A stretch of 64,000 nt of DNA, taken from contig NC_136010.1 of the NCBI RefSeq assembly GCF_048128805.1, positions 22,643,980 to 22,707,979 of the forward strand, read 5' to 3'. The translations under genes were made by a program, and so were the position numbers. The first letter of the stretch is position 1. Each line of letters starts with the position of its first letter. This document shows positions 1 through 11,511 of the stretch, in pieces. The stretch comes from Centroberyx gerrardi (Eukaryota; Chordata; Actinopteri; Beryciformes; Berycidae). The notes beneath the pieces were generated by a model. That model worked only from the letters and a program-made list of their open reading frames with translations, was not told the origin of the DNA and searched no databases.

Positions 1-1003
1 CTAGAGCTCTTTTTCTCTGTGCTTCATTCTCTTCCAGCAGCGGCCCCCAACAAATTAAGCTCTGAGTTCTTGTGCAGATGCCCACAGATTTTTGTTCTTG
101 TTTTAAATGCTGTTATATCTTTCATTGTGTCTTAAGTATTTTAGTTCACATCAACAACAACAATTAACCAAATTCCATTCTAATCACATCACATTAGTAC
201 TGGATTCATAAATAACAATCCCTGAACAGTACATTTTCACTAAAAAGCTAAAGTAAAAAGAATGTATTGCTCAGTAAAGTCTGGGTTTAATCCATGAATC
301 TGGGAAACTTGCCACAGATTCAAAAACACTCTCTAAACCTTGAGTGGAATGAAGTTTAACAACAAATATGCCTACGAATCAGCAGAAGGCTTATGCAAAT
401 TGTGCTTTTCTCGACAGTATTATAAACTCTGGCAATGATGGGATTATCAAAGCACAAAACGTTCTAGCTTCCCTCTGTGCAAAGCATCTTTGGGGCATAT
501 TAAATGGATGTACAAGGAAGAGATACACTGAGATGTATACAATGAGACATCTATGCAATTTGATCAAAGAATGGCAATCCTCATATTGCAGCACAGCTGT
601 AGTGAGAGCAAAGGTGGTACAGCACAGTATAGTAGAGTTGGGATGGGCAGTTTGGGGAAGTGCCATGAGTCAACAAGTGCCATCTATGGCAAAGTGAAAA
701 AACAGGTTTTATTACATTCTTTACTGCCCTAATCCAAAACATTAACAGACACCAATGGAAAAAAACGGTTAACCCCTATTCTATATTTCTGTTGTCAGAT
801 GAAAACCTTGCTTCTTCGTCTTCCTCAAAAAAAAAGGAGGAATGGAAATTGATGTACACATTTTGAGATTATCCAATGGGTTTGAATGGGTTTCTCATTT
901 AGTATCCTGGAAGTTGGACCATGTAAACTTTCAATTAAAAAAAAAAAAAAGGCCTTTTGGACTGATGACATGCGACATAGGGAGGGAGCAAACCAGGCAT
1001 CAC
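1..1003. other. ap4b1 intron, no exon seen
   Basis: This is intronic sequence downstream of the last visible ap4b1 exon. I checked both strands for the next conserved block of the trunk domain and found none. The open frames near 368-697 on both strands show no family resemblance and no paired splice sites. There is a short A-run near 938-951. Confidence 0.6.
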
Positions 1004-4000
1004 CTGCATCTTCCTCTGCTTGATGTAGGCCGGCTCGGCGTAGCCGCAGAAGAAGCGCTTGTAGTGCGCCCCCATCAGGCCGGGGAGAGAGCGCAGCAGC
1101 AGCTGGAAAGAGACAGCAGATGGTCTCCTTACTCTCAAAGTTCCTTTCAAGCAGCCTTTTTCATTTTGGGTGGCAAATAAGAAACAAATCCGTCCGATTA
1201 GAGGTTTCCACTGACAAAGAAACCAGTGATGTGCTCATGCACTGCTATGTACACGGACACACATTCATTTACACAGGGACACTTGCAAAGGTTCTATATA
1301 CACTGCACTGAACAAAAGTGAAGAGCTTTTGTATTTGCTTTCTCTCAATCTCCCGTCACCCCCGACACACACCCACACACACATTCAAATGATTACACTG
1401 AATGATGCAAATAATGAGGACAAAGAAAAGTCAAGTTTTAGAATTTGCATCGGCTCTTCTGCTCTGCATCTTTTTTCACACATCATCCACATTCACCTGT
1501 ACGTGGCATTCTCTCTGCCTCTGTCCCAACGCACGGGCACACGCCCTCTCGGCCCTACTGCCGTACCCCCCCAAACGCACGCCGTTCACGCTCACCTGTA
1601 TGTGGCAGAGGGCGGCAAACCTCATCTCCCTGGATGCGCTCCCGCAGGCGGCCAGCAGGGGGCCCCGCACTCGCTCCAGGGCCGACAGGCTGACGGCGGG
1701 CAGGCCGGAGCACAGGCTGAGGAACAGGCTGACGGTGGCGGCCATGACGGGGGGGTGGGGGCTGAGCAGGGAGGGGTCCAACAGAGACAGGATGTCGAAG
1801 AGCTCGTCCTCCGACTGAGGCCGGTAGCGCTGGAGGACCTTCAGCGCCTCGCACTGGCCCCAGACATCACACTCCTTCAGCCTGGGAGGGAGGACACAGA
1901 AAGGCTCAGGCAGGGGGGGACTGGGATCTAAATATCTTTGTGAAATTAGGGTCTAAATATCTTTCTGATATCAGTTTCCAAAGCTGTTTTGATATGAGAT
2001 TTTGCAACACTTTATGCTACAATATCATATTGTGAAAGGTTTGTGCTTGTTTGGGTTGACGTTGAATCTGCCCAACATGTAAACCTATGGGGTTGGACTT
2101 GGCAGGACTTGGGAGTATTGAAGTACCTCTAAAATGTCAGAGTGAATCTAGGCGGGTGATAAATGAAGTTCCTCTGGAAAAGAGGAACTTGGTTGTTTAG
2201 AATCCATATATGATTGTGGCATCATAAAACTGTGTTTATCATGCAATGCTGATTTTGTTTTCATGTAATAGCCAAAAGGTGACAGTGCTGGAGAAAACAT
2301 TTCCCAAAGCAAACAGCGGTTTCCTGGACATTTACAAGCTGCAGCTTTAAGCCCTGACTGATTAAGTTTTTACCTATAAATGAGTTTTGTTGCTAAGCAA
2401 TAATATCCAAACCTCTGCTTACTTCCAATGGTTGCCTGGCAACATCAGGATATTGAATAATCTATCAGGAAGCATTGGGAAGCAATTGGGTTTTGCTGAT
2501 TTGTATCTGTAGATGGATGGTTTATGGTAACGCAGGGAAAGACAGACATACACACACACATTCACTCACACACACATACAAGGTCTCTATTGCATCAACT
2601 CGGAGCAACCTGTTGAGGAGGTGATGAGCGATGGGTTTGTTGATAGCAACTCCTCCCTCCTCCTTCAGTATTTCCTCCAGCGCTCGGAGGCAGTTCACCA
2701 TCACCACGGGGTCCGGGTCCCTCAGCAGGCTGTACAGCTCGTTCACCACCGCGGCGTCTGGAAGAATGACGCACATTATAAGTCAGCAGGATCTGATGTG
2801 GATGCATATACAAAGAGCATGAAAAGCACAAGCATATTTACACACATACACATCTACAATCCCTTGACGTTTTTTGTAGGGGTGGGCTGGTTCACTCTTG
2901 TTCCCAACACTGCATCAGATGCAGCACTGATTAAAATGGCTCTTGCTTAAATATTTATAGCATAATAAGCTGACTGTTTGTACTGTAATTGTAATGCATT
3001 TGTTTGTTTTGGCCTAAACAATAAGGCCGGATAATTAATATTTCAGTGGAGGCGAGAGAGAGAGGGAGAGGGAGAGAGAGAGAGAGAAGCAGAAAAAAGA
3101 AAACCATCCATCCATCCACCCCACCTATGTCAGAGTTGGGTTGGAGGTTGTGTAGCTTGGCCCAGCCCAGCACAGCTACCCGTCGTACGCAGGCCGCTCT
3201 GTCCCTCAGCCCTGCTGTCAGAGGCTGCTCCACATACTCCACCAGACTGGGCAACCTGGGACACACAGACACACAGTCGGTTCAGACCCCGGATTGTCCC
3301 AATGTCACAATCGTAGGCCAACGTGAGCAGCTGACCCAGAAGTCAGCGTGTATAGATACCTAAGGTTGGTCATGTTCCTCAGCGCCAGGCTGCGGACCAT
3401 GGGGTTTGGATCCTGACAGTCTTTCCTCAGCGTGTTGATGACCAGCAGAGACAGCTCTGGGTTGAGGCTGGCGTAGGAACACAGGAAGACGTAGACCAGT
3501 TTCTTCTGGACCACGTCCACTGTGGCACACGCCTTCACCATCTCACTGAACAGCCCTGACACATCCACGCCCTGAGACATCGCCCTGAGAGAGAGAGAGA
3601 GAGAGAGGGAGGGAGAGAGAGGGAAAGGAAGGAAGGAAGAGGGGAAAGAAGGAAGGTGGGGTGAGAGGGCAAGGGGGGAGAAGAGGGAGAGAGAGGAAAA
3701 GGGGAGAGGAGGAGGAAGGAGAGAGAAAGGGGGACGGAGGAAGAAAGAGGGGAAATTAGGAGGGGGGGGTGAGAGGGAAGGGGGGTGGACATTTGGTTGA
3801 GAAAAGGCAATGGAGGAGAATGGAAAGACAAAATTGAAAAGAAGAGGGGGAGAGAGAAAGTGGGAGGGATGAGGAGAAACAGAAAAAAGGGGAGGGAGGA
3901 GGAAGGAAAGAAGGTGAAAGGAGGATGAGGCAAAGGGGGAGGGGGGGAGAGGGAGGATGTACAGAGACAGAGAAAGAGGAAAGGTAGAGGAAGGAGGAGG

Positions 4001-4292
4001 GAGAGACCAGGTGAAGAAAACATGGAAACGAGACAGAAAGAACACGGAGAACATGTGAGTGTATGTCATGATTTGAGGAAGGGCAGACATGACCAGGGGT
4101 TGAACTGCTCCTCCAACCTTTCAGTTTAGCCCCCGTACATGACCAGTGGTGCTGATGGGTGGCTCTGTCTTTAGCCCACCTGATAACCTTGAGGATGGTG
4201 TTCCTGTATCGCAGGTGGTCAGACTGGACATTGGGGTTGGACAGAGCTCTCCTCAGCTCCCTCACCGTGTCCTCGCTGCCCAGATAAGGCAT
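1004..4292 (-). CDS. ap4b1: AP-4 complex subunit beta-1, 5' part (first six coding exons)
   Basis: AP4B1 is the large beta subunit of the AP-4 adaptor, which coats trans-Golgi carriers. Coding exons on the minus strand are 4180-4292, 3360-3584, 3125-3255, 2610-2757, 1596-1881 and 1004-1102. All junctions are GT-AG and the phases run without a break for 334 codons. The start at 4292 gives MPYLGSED, matching my memory of the mammalian N-terminus. Recognisable HEAT-like trunk blocks are [42 protein letters not shown] and [12 protein letters not shown]. The last exon seen ends in KMQ before a GTGATG donor. The rest of the trunk, hinge and ear lie beyond the left edge, and no further exon was seen in 1-1003. 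Intron 1 holds a long polypurine tract. An upstream noncoding exon is possible but was not resolved. Family assignment is secure; exon limits come from reading the sequence. Confidence 0.94.
3587..4050. repeat. Long polypurine (GA/G/A) tract in ap4b1 intron 1
   Basis: About 460 bases are almost pure G and A on the plus strand, so the ap4b1 pre-mRNA is almost pure C and U here. It starts as a clean GA dinucleotide run directly against the exon 2 acceptor and degrades into mixed purine. Several long open frames on the minus strand across it (S/P/L/F-rich) are composition artefacts. Confidence 0.9.
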
Positions 4293-4975
4293 GGCGGCTG
4301 CTCTGACAACAAGAGACGACCCGCACATCGACAAAGCATCAAATATTAGCTTGTTCTCAGACAAAAAGGCACACATACATATGACCCCGGCCTTATGTTA
4401 GCTTGTTCACAAGAGCATTTAACGCCTAGCTAGTACACAAAAAGGAAGACAGTCACCTATTTAAAGACACATATGACGTCATATTCTAAGTTCACTACAG
4501 ATTTATTACAGCCCTGATAATATGTCTGGCTCCAGGATAAAAAAAAAACTATCATAAGTCAGCTGTTGCCTCAGCTAGCTGACACCCTTTAACGTTATTC
4601 AGTGAAACTCGACCTCATAAATCTACAAGCAGATAATTTCCTACACTGCAGAACACCTCAATTTGTATTCTTTAAATATTTACCGTTTACACTTCAACTG
4701 GGGTTGATTTCACTCATGATACAGCTGAGATGACTCGTTTGTTTACAATCGCCGCACTGGCTTCCGCATTTCTTCTTCTGCTGCTCAAATCGTGGCGTTA
4801 GAAGCAGAGGGTAAACCTGGAGGACCGTATGCTGCCATCTGGTGACTAGAAAAGGAAATAACATCCACATTTTTGCAGTCCTATCCGATGTTGCAATGTT
4901 CTACAAATATTAGCACAACAAACACTGCCTAACTTGTCCATGAGTTTGTCCATAGTACTGTATAACTTACCGGGG
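4293..4975. other. ap4b1 5' flank, promoter region and CTCF-like motif
   Basis: This stretch lies upstream of the ap4b1 start and should hold its 5'UTR and promoter. At 4831-4844 the plus strand reads CTGCCATCTGGTGA just after a G, which on the minus strand is close to the CTCF core (CCANNAGNNGGCAG type). No TATA box or second gene start was recognised. The transcription start is not placed. Confidence 0.45.
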
Positions 4976-5293
4976 GTTGGTTCTAAAACATTTTCATGTC
5001 CCAGACCCCCAAAATAGACACATATTAGGCTGCAGACCACCATTTAATATGATTTTCTCCCAGGGATCCCCATATGTGAAGATGTTTTTTTTTTTATAAC
5101 CGTATAACCGTCTTTTGTGGGGGTGATGATAGTGGTGAGAATGAAACCTAAAATTAGAATACTCATTGTCAAACATTTGCTAACTGATATACGTTTTAGT
5201 GAATTAAATAATATGAAATTATACTAGTTAGTTTTGCTGGAACCCCCTCAATGACCCCTGGCAGTCCCCAGACCCCACTTTGAGAACCACTGA
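4976..5293. mobile_element. hAT-like nonautonomous DNA element remnant
   Basis: The right end reads, on the minus strand, as CAGTGGTTCTCAAAGTGGGG, a terminal motif common to many vertebrate hAT MITEs. The left end carries the matching GGTTCTAAAACATTTTC. The interior is AT-rich and has no ORF. I could not confirm an 8-bp duplication. The element is old and diverged. Confidence 0.5.
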
Positions 5294-5407
5294 CAGGTGT
5301 ATTTTCTATATAACTGTTGAGCCAAACTACAAGATCAAAATGCAGTTCATCTGCACAATACTCATTTCCCACACCCAACAGCAAGTTAAGTATGAGTTGA
5401 TGAAGGT

Positions 5408-5413
5408 TTTATT
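5408..5413 (-). terminator. sephs2: Poly(A) signal AATAAA of sephs2
   Basis: TTTATT on the plus strand gives AATAAA on the minus strand, about 80 bases past the SECIS hairpin. This places transcript cleavage near 5390. Confidence 0.75.
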
Positions 5414-5491
5414 GATTGTGAAAAGCAGGGAAATCTACAAACACAAACAGCTTCAGACCTCCAGCAAGCAAGGCCGACCCCCATCCGAAGG

Positions 5492-5550
5492 CAAACATCC
5501 ACGCCGCCTGCCCCCACTGGCTGGGGTTTACAAGGCAGAGCTTCATAAAC
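5492..5550 (-). promoter_or_regulatory. sephs2: SECIS element (form 2) in the sephs2 3'UTR
   Basis: Read on the minus strand, TTTATGA gives the 5' side of the kink-turn quartet (ATGA at 5546-5543). After 13 bases comes the unpaired AAA, then a mini-helix CCCC/GGGG around AGCCAGT, then a return strand GCAGGCGGCGTG, then GGAT as the 3' quartet partner. I checked the helix by hand: GCTCTGCCT pairs with AGGCGGCGT with one mismatch, G-U allowed. Spacing and layout fit a form 2 SECIS. It sits about 1.05 kb downstream of the stop and just before the poly(A) signal. By family knowledge it recruits SBP2 and eEFSec so that UGA at codon 36 is read as selenocysteine. Confidence 0.83.
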
Positions 5551-5824
5551 AGGAGGAGGGAGGGACTTGGTGCTGGACAGCCAATCAGCTGACAGAGAAG
5601 GCATCCCGAACGCCGCCCGTTTGTCCAGAGAAAGCTGCTCAACCCTCCCTCTGGGACATGTGGGCGGAGCCAGGTGCCACGGCTGATGGACCATTTTTTC
5701 CACAAGATACATTCACCAACATGAGACATCAATATCAACCACTTCAAAAAAGACAAAAAAAAACCTATTCCCCTCCCACACAGCCACACACCCCTGTAAC
5801 ACTCAATATGATGATAAAACACAC

Positions 5825-6188
5825 TAGGGCTGCAACTAACGATTATTTTCATTGTCGATTAATCTGTCAATTATTTTCTTGATTAATCGATTAGTTGTTT
5901 GGTCTATAAAATGTCAGAAAATGGTGAAAAATGTCGATCAGTGTTTCCCAAAGCCCAAGATGACGTCCTCAAATGTCTTGTTTTGTCCACAACCCAAAGA
6001 TGTTCAGTTTACTGTCATAGAAGAGTAAAGAAACCAGAAAATATTCACATTTAAGAAGCTGGAATCAGAGAATTTTGACTTATTTTTCTTAAAAAATGAC
6101 TCAAACCGATTAATCGATTATCAAAATAATTGGTGATTAATTTAATAGTTGACAACTAATCGATTAATCCATTAATCGTTGCAGCTCT

Positions 6189-6189
<1 letters not shown>
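5825..6189. mobile_element. hAT-type MITE with 8-bp target duplication, in the sephs2 3'UTR
   Basis: The ends read TAGGGCTGCAACTAACGATTA and, inverted, TAGAGCTGCAACGATTAATGG. Both sides are flanked by AAACACAC, a perfect 8-bp duplication, although part of it could be read as CA repeat. The interior contains repeated AATCGATTA motifs in both orientations, so the transcript can fold on itself. At 365 bp with no ORF it is a nonautonomous copy. Confidence 0.85.

Positions 6190-6222
<33 letters not shown>
6190..6222. repeat. (AC)n microsatellite
   Basis: A pure AC run of about 30 bases directly follows the MITE, inside the sephs2 3'UTR. Confidence 0.95.
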
Positions 6223-6225
<3 letters not shown>

Positions 6226-6594
6226 CCACTCATATTTTCCATCATTCACTGAATTTGGCAAGTAACTTTTTGGAATGTTTCGTCTTTGCAATTGAAATAA
6301 TCACTTTTCAGAGAATACTTTTTTTGCATTGGGATAAAATGTATGCACACAGTTGTCTGTATGGAGTAAGGAAAGGCAAAGGGGGGCAGATAAAAGTAAA
6401 AATGTATGATAAATAATGCTGTCCATTCCCATTCTCACCAGCAGAAGATGATGGTGATAAAGATTTTGAGTTTGCTCTCAACCTTTTTGGCTGAACAGGG
6501 GGATGAGATGGACAGCAAGAGCAACACACACACACAAACTCACTCACACACACACACACACACACACCAGAGTGTGTCAGAGGGGCAGTAGTGT

Positions 6595-9251
6595 CTATGA
6601 CAGATTTGGGCTTGGGGCAGGGCTGGTGGAGCTGTTGTCGTGATTGGCTGCCTGGCTTCCTCGGGGCGGGACCTCGATGATGCGGGGCTTGTCGATGATG
6701 CGAGCGCGGCGGTCACCTTTCTCTACGATTCCGATGATCCACGCCCCGCCGGCCGCCCCCTGGCCTCCGAACCCGGAGCCCTGGCTCTTCATCTCCGAGC
6801 AAAACTTGGCCGCCTGCTCTCTGGGCAGACACACCAGCAGCCCACCTGCAGAGAGGAGGAGGGGGAGAGAATATTGGCCTTTTATTAAAAATCACATATC
6901 AGCCAGTCAATGTCACCCACTTCCCAATATGATGGAGATTATTGTCTGATTTTCTGACAACGGCTAAGGAGTTACTAAACCACCTACAGGAATATCATTA
7001 GTATGGGTTTTAACAAAGAGTTAAGTGACATGATGGTCTAAATGCTGTTTCAGAGGCTTTTCCATCCTGTTACAATACAATTCTGGGGAAACTCTGAATA
7101 TTTGTCATCTTTTGGCATGAAAATTGTCAAATTTAAAGATACTGAATATGCACCTTCAGTTCAACATTACTGATATCAGCTTTCTAAAACCCATATCTAC
7201 CCATAAATGTTAACAATAAGTCAACTGTTACTACTGAAACTGGGCAAATATTCAGTGTGTTTGTCTATGTGTTCATACCAGAAGTCTCAGCTGACGTGCC
7301 CTGAACCAGGTTGAACAGGTTTCCACAGGCTTTGCTGATGGCGGCCATCTTGGCTATGATTGGCAGGTTGTGGATGACGAAGGCCACCTCGTTTCGCTGC
7401 TGCGCTGCCAAGTTGTTAGCGTGCCCCAACAGCCCAAAACCCGTCACGTCTGTCGCCGCGTGGGCCTGGAACCTGTGCATTAGGCCTGCCGCTGCAGACA
7501 CAAACACAAACACAAATAATAATAACTACCTTACAACTATCTAACTTTATTTGCACAACACTTTTCTAAATCAAAGTTTACAAAGTACTTTACAGTCAAG
7601 ACAAAAAAAAAGTCAGACAACTTTACACAAGAACAGGACAATGGGAAGACCTCAGGATACATTGCGCCCAAACATTCATTTACCTGTGCGGTTTAGCGTT
7701 GCCATGGAGAACATGGCTTCCTGATAGGCCTCTTTCACTTCCTCCTTGGTGACGACCAGCTTGATCTTGTTCCACCTTTCCGGCTGGCGATGACAGAGGG
7801 ATGGAAATAGAGATACAGTTTCAGAGAGGTGCAGAGAAAAGGGAAGGGTGTCAAGTGTCAAGTGGAAAATTCAATCAACCTTGAGCACAGAAATGTTTCA
7901 ATAACATGACGTAACACCTGCACTGGAAATGTTTATGTGAGCAGAATTTGTATTGACTGGCTGACCTGGTCGAGCCACTGGTGAGCGTTGACGGCCACCT
8001 GCGTCCCCAAAGGTTTGGTCAGAACCAACACATCACCTGGTACAGCACCGTCTGGCCTGGAACACACACACACACACACACGTTTTACAGGAGGCTCCTG
8101 TCAAACTATTCACATGATTTACACAACATACAGTTGAGAGGAGATAGGTCAAAACAGCTGACAAAAGGCTGCTGTGTTAATGCTCAGACTTAAAAAGAAA
8201 AATCCACCCTAAAGCACTTTAAAACTGTTAAAGCTATTGGTGATGTATCTTGCATTTCTGGGTTCACTTTGTTGTTTGGAGGTCTATTTCTTGTTTCTGA
8301 AGATATCTGGCCAAACATTGACGTTTGACATCACATTGAGATATTTCCAGTGCAGCTACAGTGGAGTTTGATAGTAGAATAAATTAAAACTCTCTAAAAC
8401 ATCAACGGTAAACATCAGGTTTTGGTGTCAGTCCCTCAGAATCAAAGAGCAAAGGATTCTTTCTAGACTCAGCATTTTGGACCGGCATTCAACAATCATA
8501 CCTCCACCTCATATCTCCACTGACAGTAGCCTCAATAATGCAAAGCAACCACAAGACATGTTGTGTTTTGAGTAACAGGCATGGCAGTGATCATAGACAC
8601 ACCCCAATATTCACAAACTAGTTAACCAGCTAGTTGTATTTATATGCCCATATGCTCACTTGATTAAATGCAACAAGTTCAAGCCTGTTCTCTGGGGGTT
8701 GTTGAAAGGCAACACTTGATCACAAAATAACTCCTGGAATGCATTGAACATCACAGATTGATGATATCCAACAGTGTAAGAGTATCTGAAGGTGGAATTT
8801 TCATTTAATGGAAGCTATTTAATTCAAACTGAGAAAAGCAAAATTACATTTTACTGTTGTAACAGACACACAGGGTCATATCAACAGAGTTATAACAAAC
8901 TCACATAATGAACTCGTTAGGCTGGCAGACGACTGAAGCTACTCCTCCTACGATGATCCAGGGGTTTACCACAGTCTGGCCGCCCGTCACCGAAGTCCCT
9001 CCCTCCTCTGCCGCGTCACGAAACCCTCGCATCACCAGCGGCATCACACGCTCACGCTCCTGGTTCACACATGCACATACAGAAAATCATTTGGAAATCA
9101 TTTAATCAAGGAAGGATGATTGATTTCAGCTAAATTAAATCAGCATATACAGGAGAAAGCCACTAGGCACAGCTCTGATATTCGTCTTAAGGTGGATTAG
9201 GAGTGGAATTACGATATTGGCATCAATAAATACAGGAATGGTCAACACCCA

Positions 9252-9283
<32 letters not shown>

Positions 9284-9396
9284 GCTACCTTCTCATTCAT
9301 CTTCTGGCTGACACTCAGCAGCATCAGCATGTTGTCACAATCTGTGATGCCCATGGCGTAGAGATCACTGAGGACGTTAGCACACGCTATCCTGCC

Positions 9397-9455
<59 letters not shown>

Positions 9456-11181
9456 AATAGGTGAAGTCATGCTGCTTTAATTGATCCCATGAGGTGGGCA
9501 GGCACAAGTTATAACACATCTGTGTGGTGATTGTATAAGGGATGAAGGATCACTCTGAATAAATAAGTAAGACTCTCAGGAGGAATCTCAGGAGTTTCTC
9601 CTTTATACTGCATTTGTCACTCTGCAAACTCACATACATTGAAAAGGTAATGCAATTGTAACTGGACAGTTACATGCACACTTTGCACCTTTTCCTACAC
9701 GCATTCAGCAAAGAGGCGGAAAAGACTGCACTAACAATTACTGGGGAAATAACTAAGAATAAAGTATCGAGAAAATGTAACATGTAACAGCTACAGATAC
9801 TGGAATAAGAACAACAGCAACCCAAACCTGAAATAGCTTCCACTGCCACACAAAATAAATTCCAGGGGCACATCAGTAGATACACATTTATAAAAATGTG
9901 TGGAGAACATGACGATTTCTACACACCAAATTTGATGAATCGTATACAGCTGCCCAAATACAATAATGTGTGGATGTCTCTTGCCATGTTTTATTGTTAT
10001 TTTCCATGACAGATTGATAGACTATTACTGTAAGTTGCTGAGCAATTTTTCCACAACAGCCTTACTTCCTGCATAGTATTCCACTGAACAATACTCATTT
10101 GAATGTGTCGTGTTTCAGCATACTTTGGCGGAGTGCTTGAGGTTTATATGAGGGAAACTTCTGCCAATAACTCACCATCATGTAAGGATCCTCCACCAGA
10201 GGGTAGAAGAAGTCTGTGGTCTGGACTAGTGAGAGCCCCCCATGCCTCAGCGGTGTCACACAGGAGTCCATCCCTATACCTGGAAACACATCACAACACT
10301 CACATTAGGGAAGGCATGTCTATGTGCCTGCACACCCATACCTTGCTACTACAAACCATCATTCCATTGATTTAATCATTTCCAGCTCCCCACATGCCTA
10401 GCCACAGTTCTGACCCTGACAGTGCAGTAAGCATTTCCACTTATATAGACTTGCAAAATGTCTTAACTTGTAAAAACGTTTATAGTTTTACCAATAAAGA
10501 AGGTGTGATGAACTCTGCACCCAAAGCATCATAAACATTCCTGCTGAATCATAAGTCGCCTGGCAATTTGACAACTAAGTGAACTTCTGTCCACTTATTA
10601 GCTAACAGTTCATAAGCAGTAACAACGTTAGTCTATTTATTTGTATGTTAACACGTTGTATAGTTACACGAAGGCACGAATACACGAATATTACTATGTC
10701 AGTGCTATGTTGACGTTTAATTCGTCCAAAGCTGTGCACCTGTCAAGTGAAGTGCCATATGGGTTAGCATGGTTAGCTACAGCTAGCTAGCAAATTAAGC
10801 AACCAACAACCTTTCCTATATGCATGTTTGTATGGAACAAGGCTAGCTTAGCTATGCTAACTCCAGACAGCCTTGCTGATGTAATGTTACATTTTAACGT
10901 TACAACAGCACCATGCATGACTGGTGGTTCCCCTCTGCCTTACCCAGTCGAGGGCCCGGCAGCTGTTGGCCGAACTCCGAGGCTTGGTCTCCGGCCTTCC
11001 CTGCACCGGCGGACCGGTCGGGCTCCAGTCCCGCCAGGAGTTTGAGCAGAGCCTCCTGCGGGACCTTGCAGCCTCATCCCTTCAGGTCCGAGAAGGCTGT
11101 GAGACGGAACCCACGCTCCAGGCCGTGCTCCTCGGGTTTGAAAGGTTTGTATCCGGGGGGGAAACACCCCTCGGTCCCCAT
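6595..11181 (-). CDS. sephs2: Selenophosphate synthetase 2, a selenoprotein with Sec at codon 36
   Basis: The enzyme makes selenophosphate from selenide and ATP for selenocysteine synthesis in the cytosol. Exons on the minus strand are 10944-11181, 10176-10279, 9289-9396, 8905-9059, 7966-8056, 7684-7783, 7279-7491 and 6595-6845. Phases are continuous for 419 residues when the TGA at 11076-11074 is read through. The context is LKG-U-GCKVPQ, so Sec36 and Lys39 take the places of E. coli SelD Cys17 and Lys20. Other hallmarks are [59 protein letters not shown] and [14 protein letters not shown]. The Sec residue and [17 protein letters not shown] point to SEPHS2 rather than SEPHS1. An intron-bearing sephs2 fits a fish; mammals have an intronless retrocopy. 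A standard gene caller would truncate or mis-start this gene at the UGA. Confidence 0.95.
7540..7670. repeat. Dispersed repeat fragment (TTTATTTGCACAACACTTTT type)
   Basis: The pattern TTTATTTGnACnnCACTTTT followed by ACAAAGTnCTTTA recurs at about 48304 in this window. I recognise it as the end of an abundant fish interspersed repeat, but I cannot give its class with confidence. Confidence 0.5.
8198..8806. mobile_element. Probable MITE with short inverted ends in sephs2 intron 4
   Basis: The left end GAAAAATCCACCCTAAA and the right end (inverted) GAAAATTCCACCTTCAG form imperfect terminal inverted repeats about 600 bp apart. No ORF was found. It accounts for most of this unusually long sephs2 intron. 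Target duplication was not resolved. Confidence 0.5.
9251..9283. repeat. (AC)n microsatellite at the sephs2 exon 3 donor
   Basis: The AC run starts six bases beyond the exon 3 splice donor, so the pre-mRNA has a UG repeat right after the 5' splice site. Confidence 0.9.
9398..9452. repeat. (GA)n microsatellite serving as polypyrimidine tract of sephs2 exon 3
   Basis: A GA run of about 55 bases directly abuts the exon 3 acceptor. On the sense strand it is (CU)n, so the microsatellite is itself the polypyrimidine tract. Length changes here could affect splicing. Confidence 0.9.
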
Positions 11182-11511
11182 AGCCTCGGCCGGCGGGGTC
11201 GGGAGAGTTGAGCCTGACATGTCTGTCTGAAGAGGACTTCAAACGGACAATGCCGGTCGCGGTAACCGGTAAATAAGACGCACGGATGAATGGAACTGCG
11301 TCCGGTGAGCGCCTGCCTAGAAGCAGGAGAGCAGGAGACTGGTGTAAAGCCAGCCAGAATTAACACGAGACTTCCGGTCGCAACTAAAAATAAAACCCCT
11401 TTTTGGCGAACATTTGAGAGCACAACGTACCAAAATGACAGCCTAGCAAATTAGACCTCCCATGGGTCAATGAATACATTTACAACTGTGACACCCTGAA
11501 GAAGGCTGTTT
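11182..11511. other. sephs2 5'UTR and promoter region
   Basis: This GC-rich stretch with many CpGs lies directly upstream of the sephs2 start. No TATA box or opposing gene start was recognised. Confidence 0.5.

Noticed and set aside
1329-1931. 200-codon plus-strand open frame
   Set aside because: Antisense shadow of GC-rich ap4b1 exon 5 plus a CA repeat.
3305-4090. 261-codon minus-strand open frame
   Set aside because: Only its C-terminal part is ap4b1 exon 2; the rest is Ser/Pro/Leu/Phe translation of the purine tract.
5280-5882. 200-codon plus-strand open frame
   Set aside because: It lies antisense to the sephs2 3'UTR and runs into the MITE; no domain and no splice context.
6595-11181. 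Calling the gene sephs1
   Set aside because: The in-frame UGA in GUGCK and the [10 protein letters not shown] and PERWNK blocks fit SEPHS2; SEPHS1 has a sense codon there.
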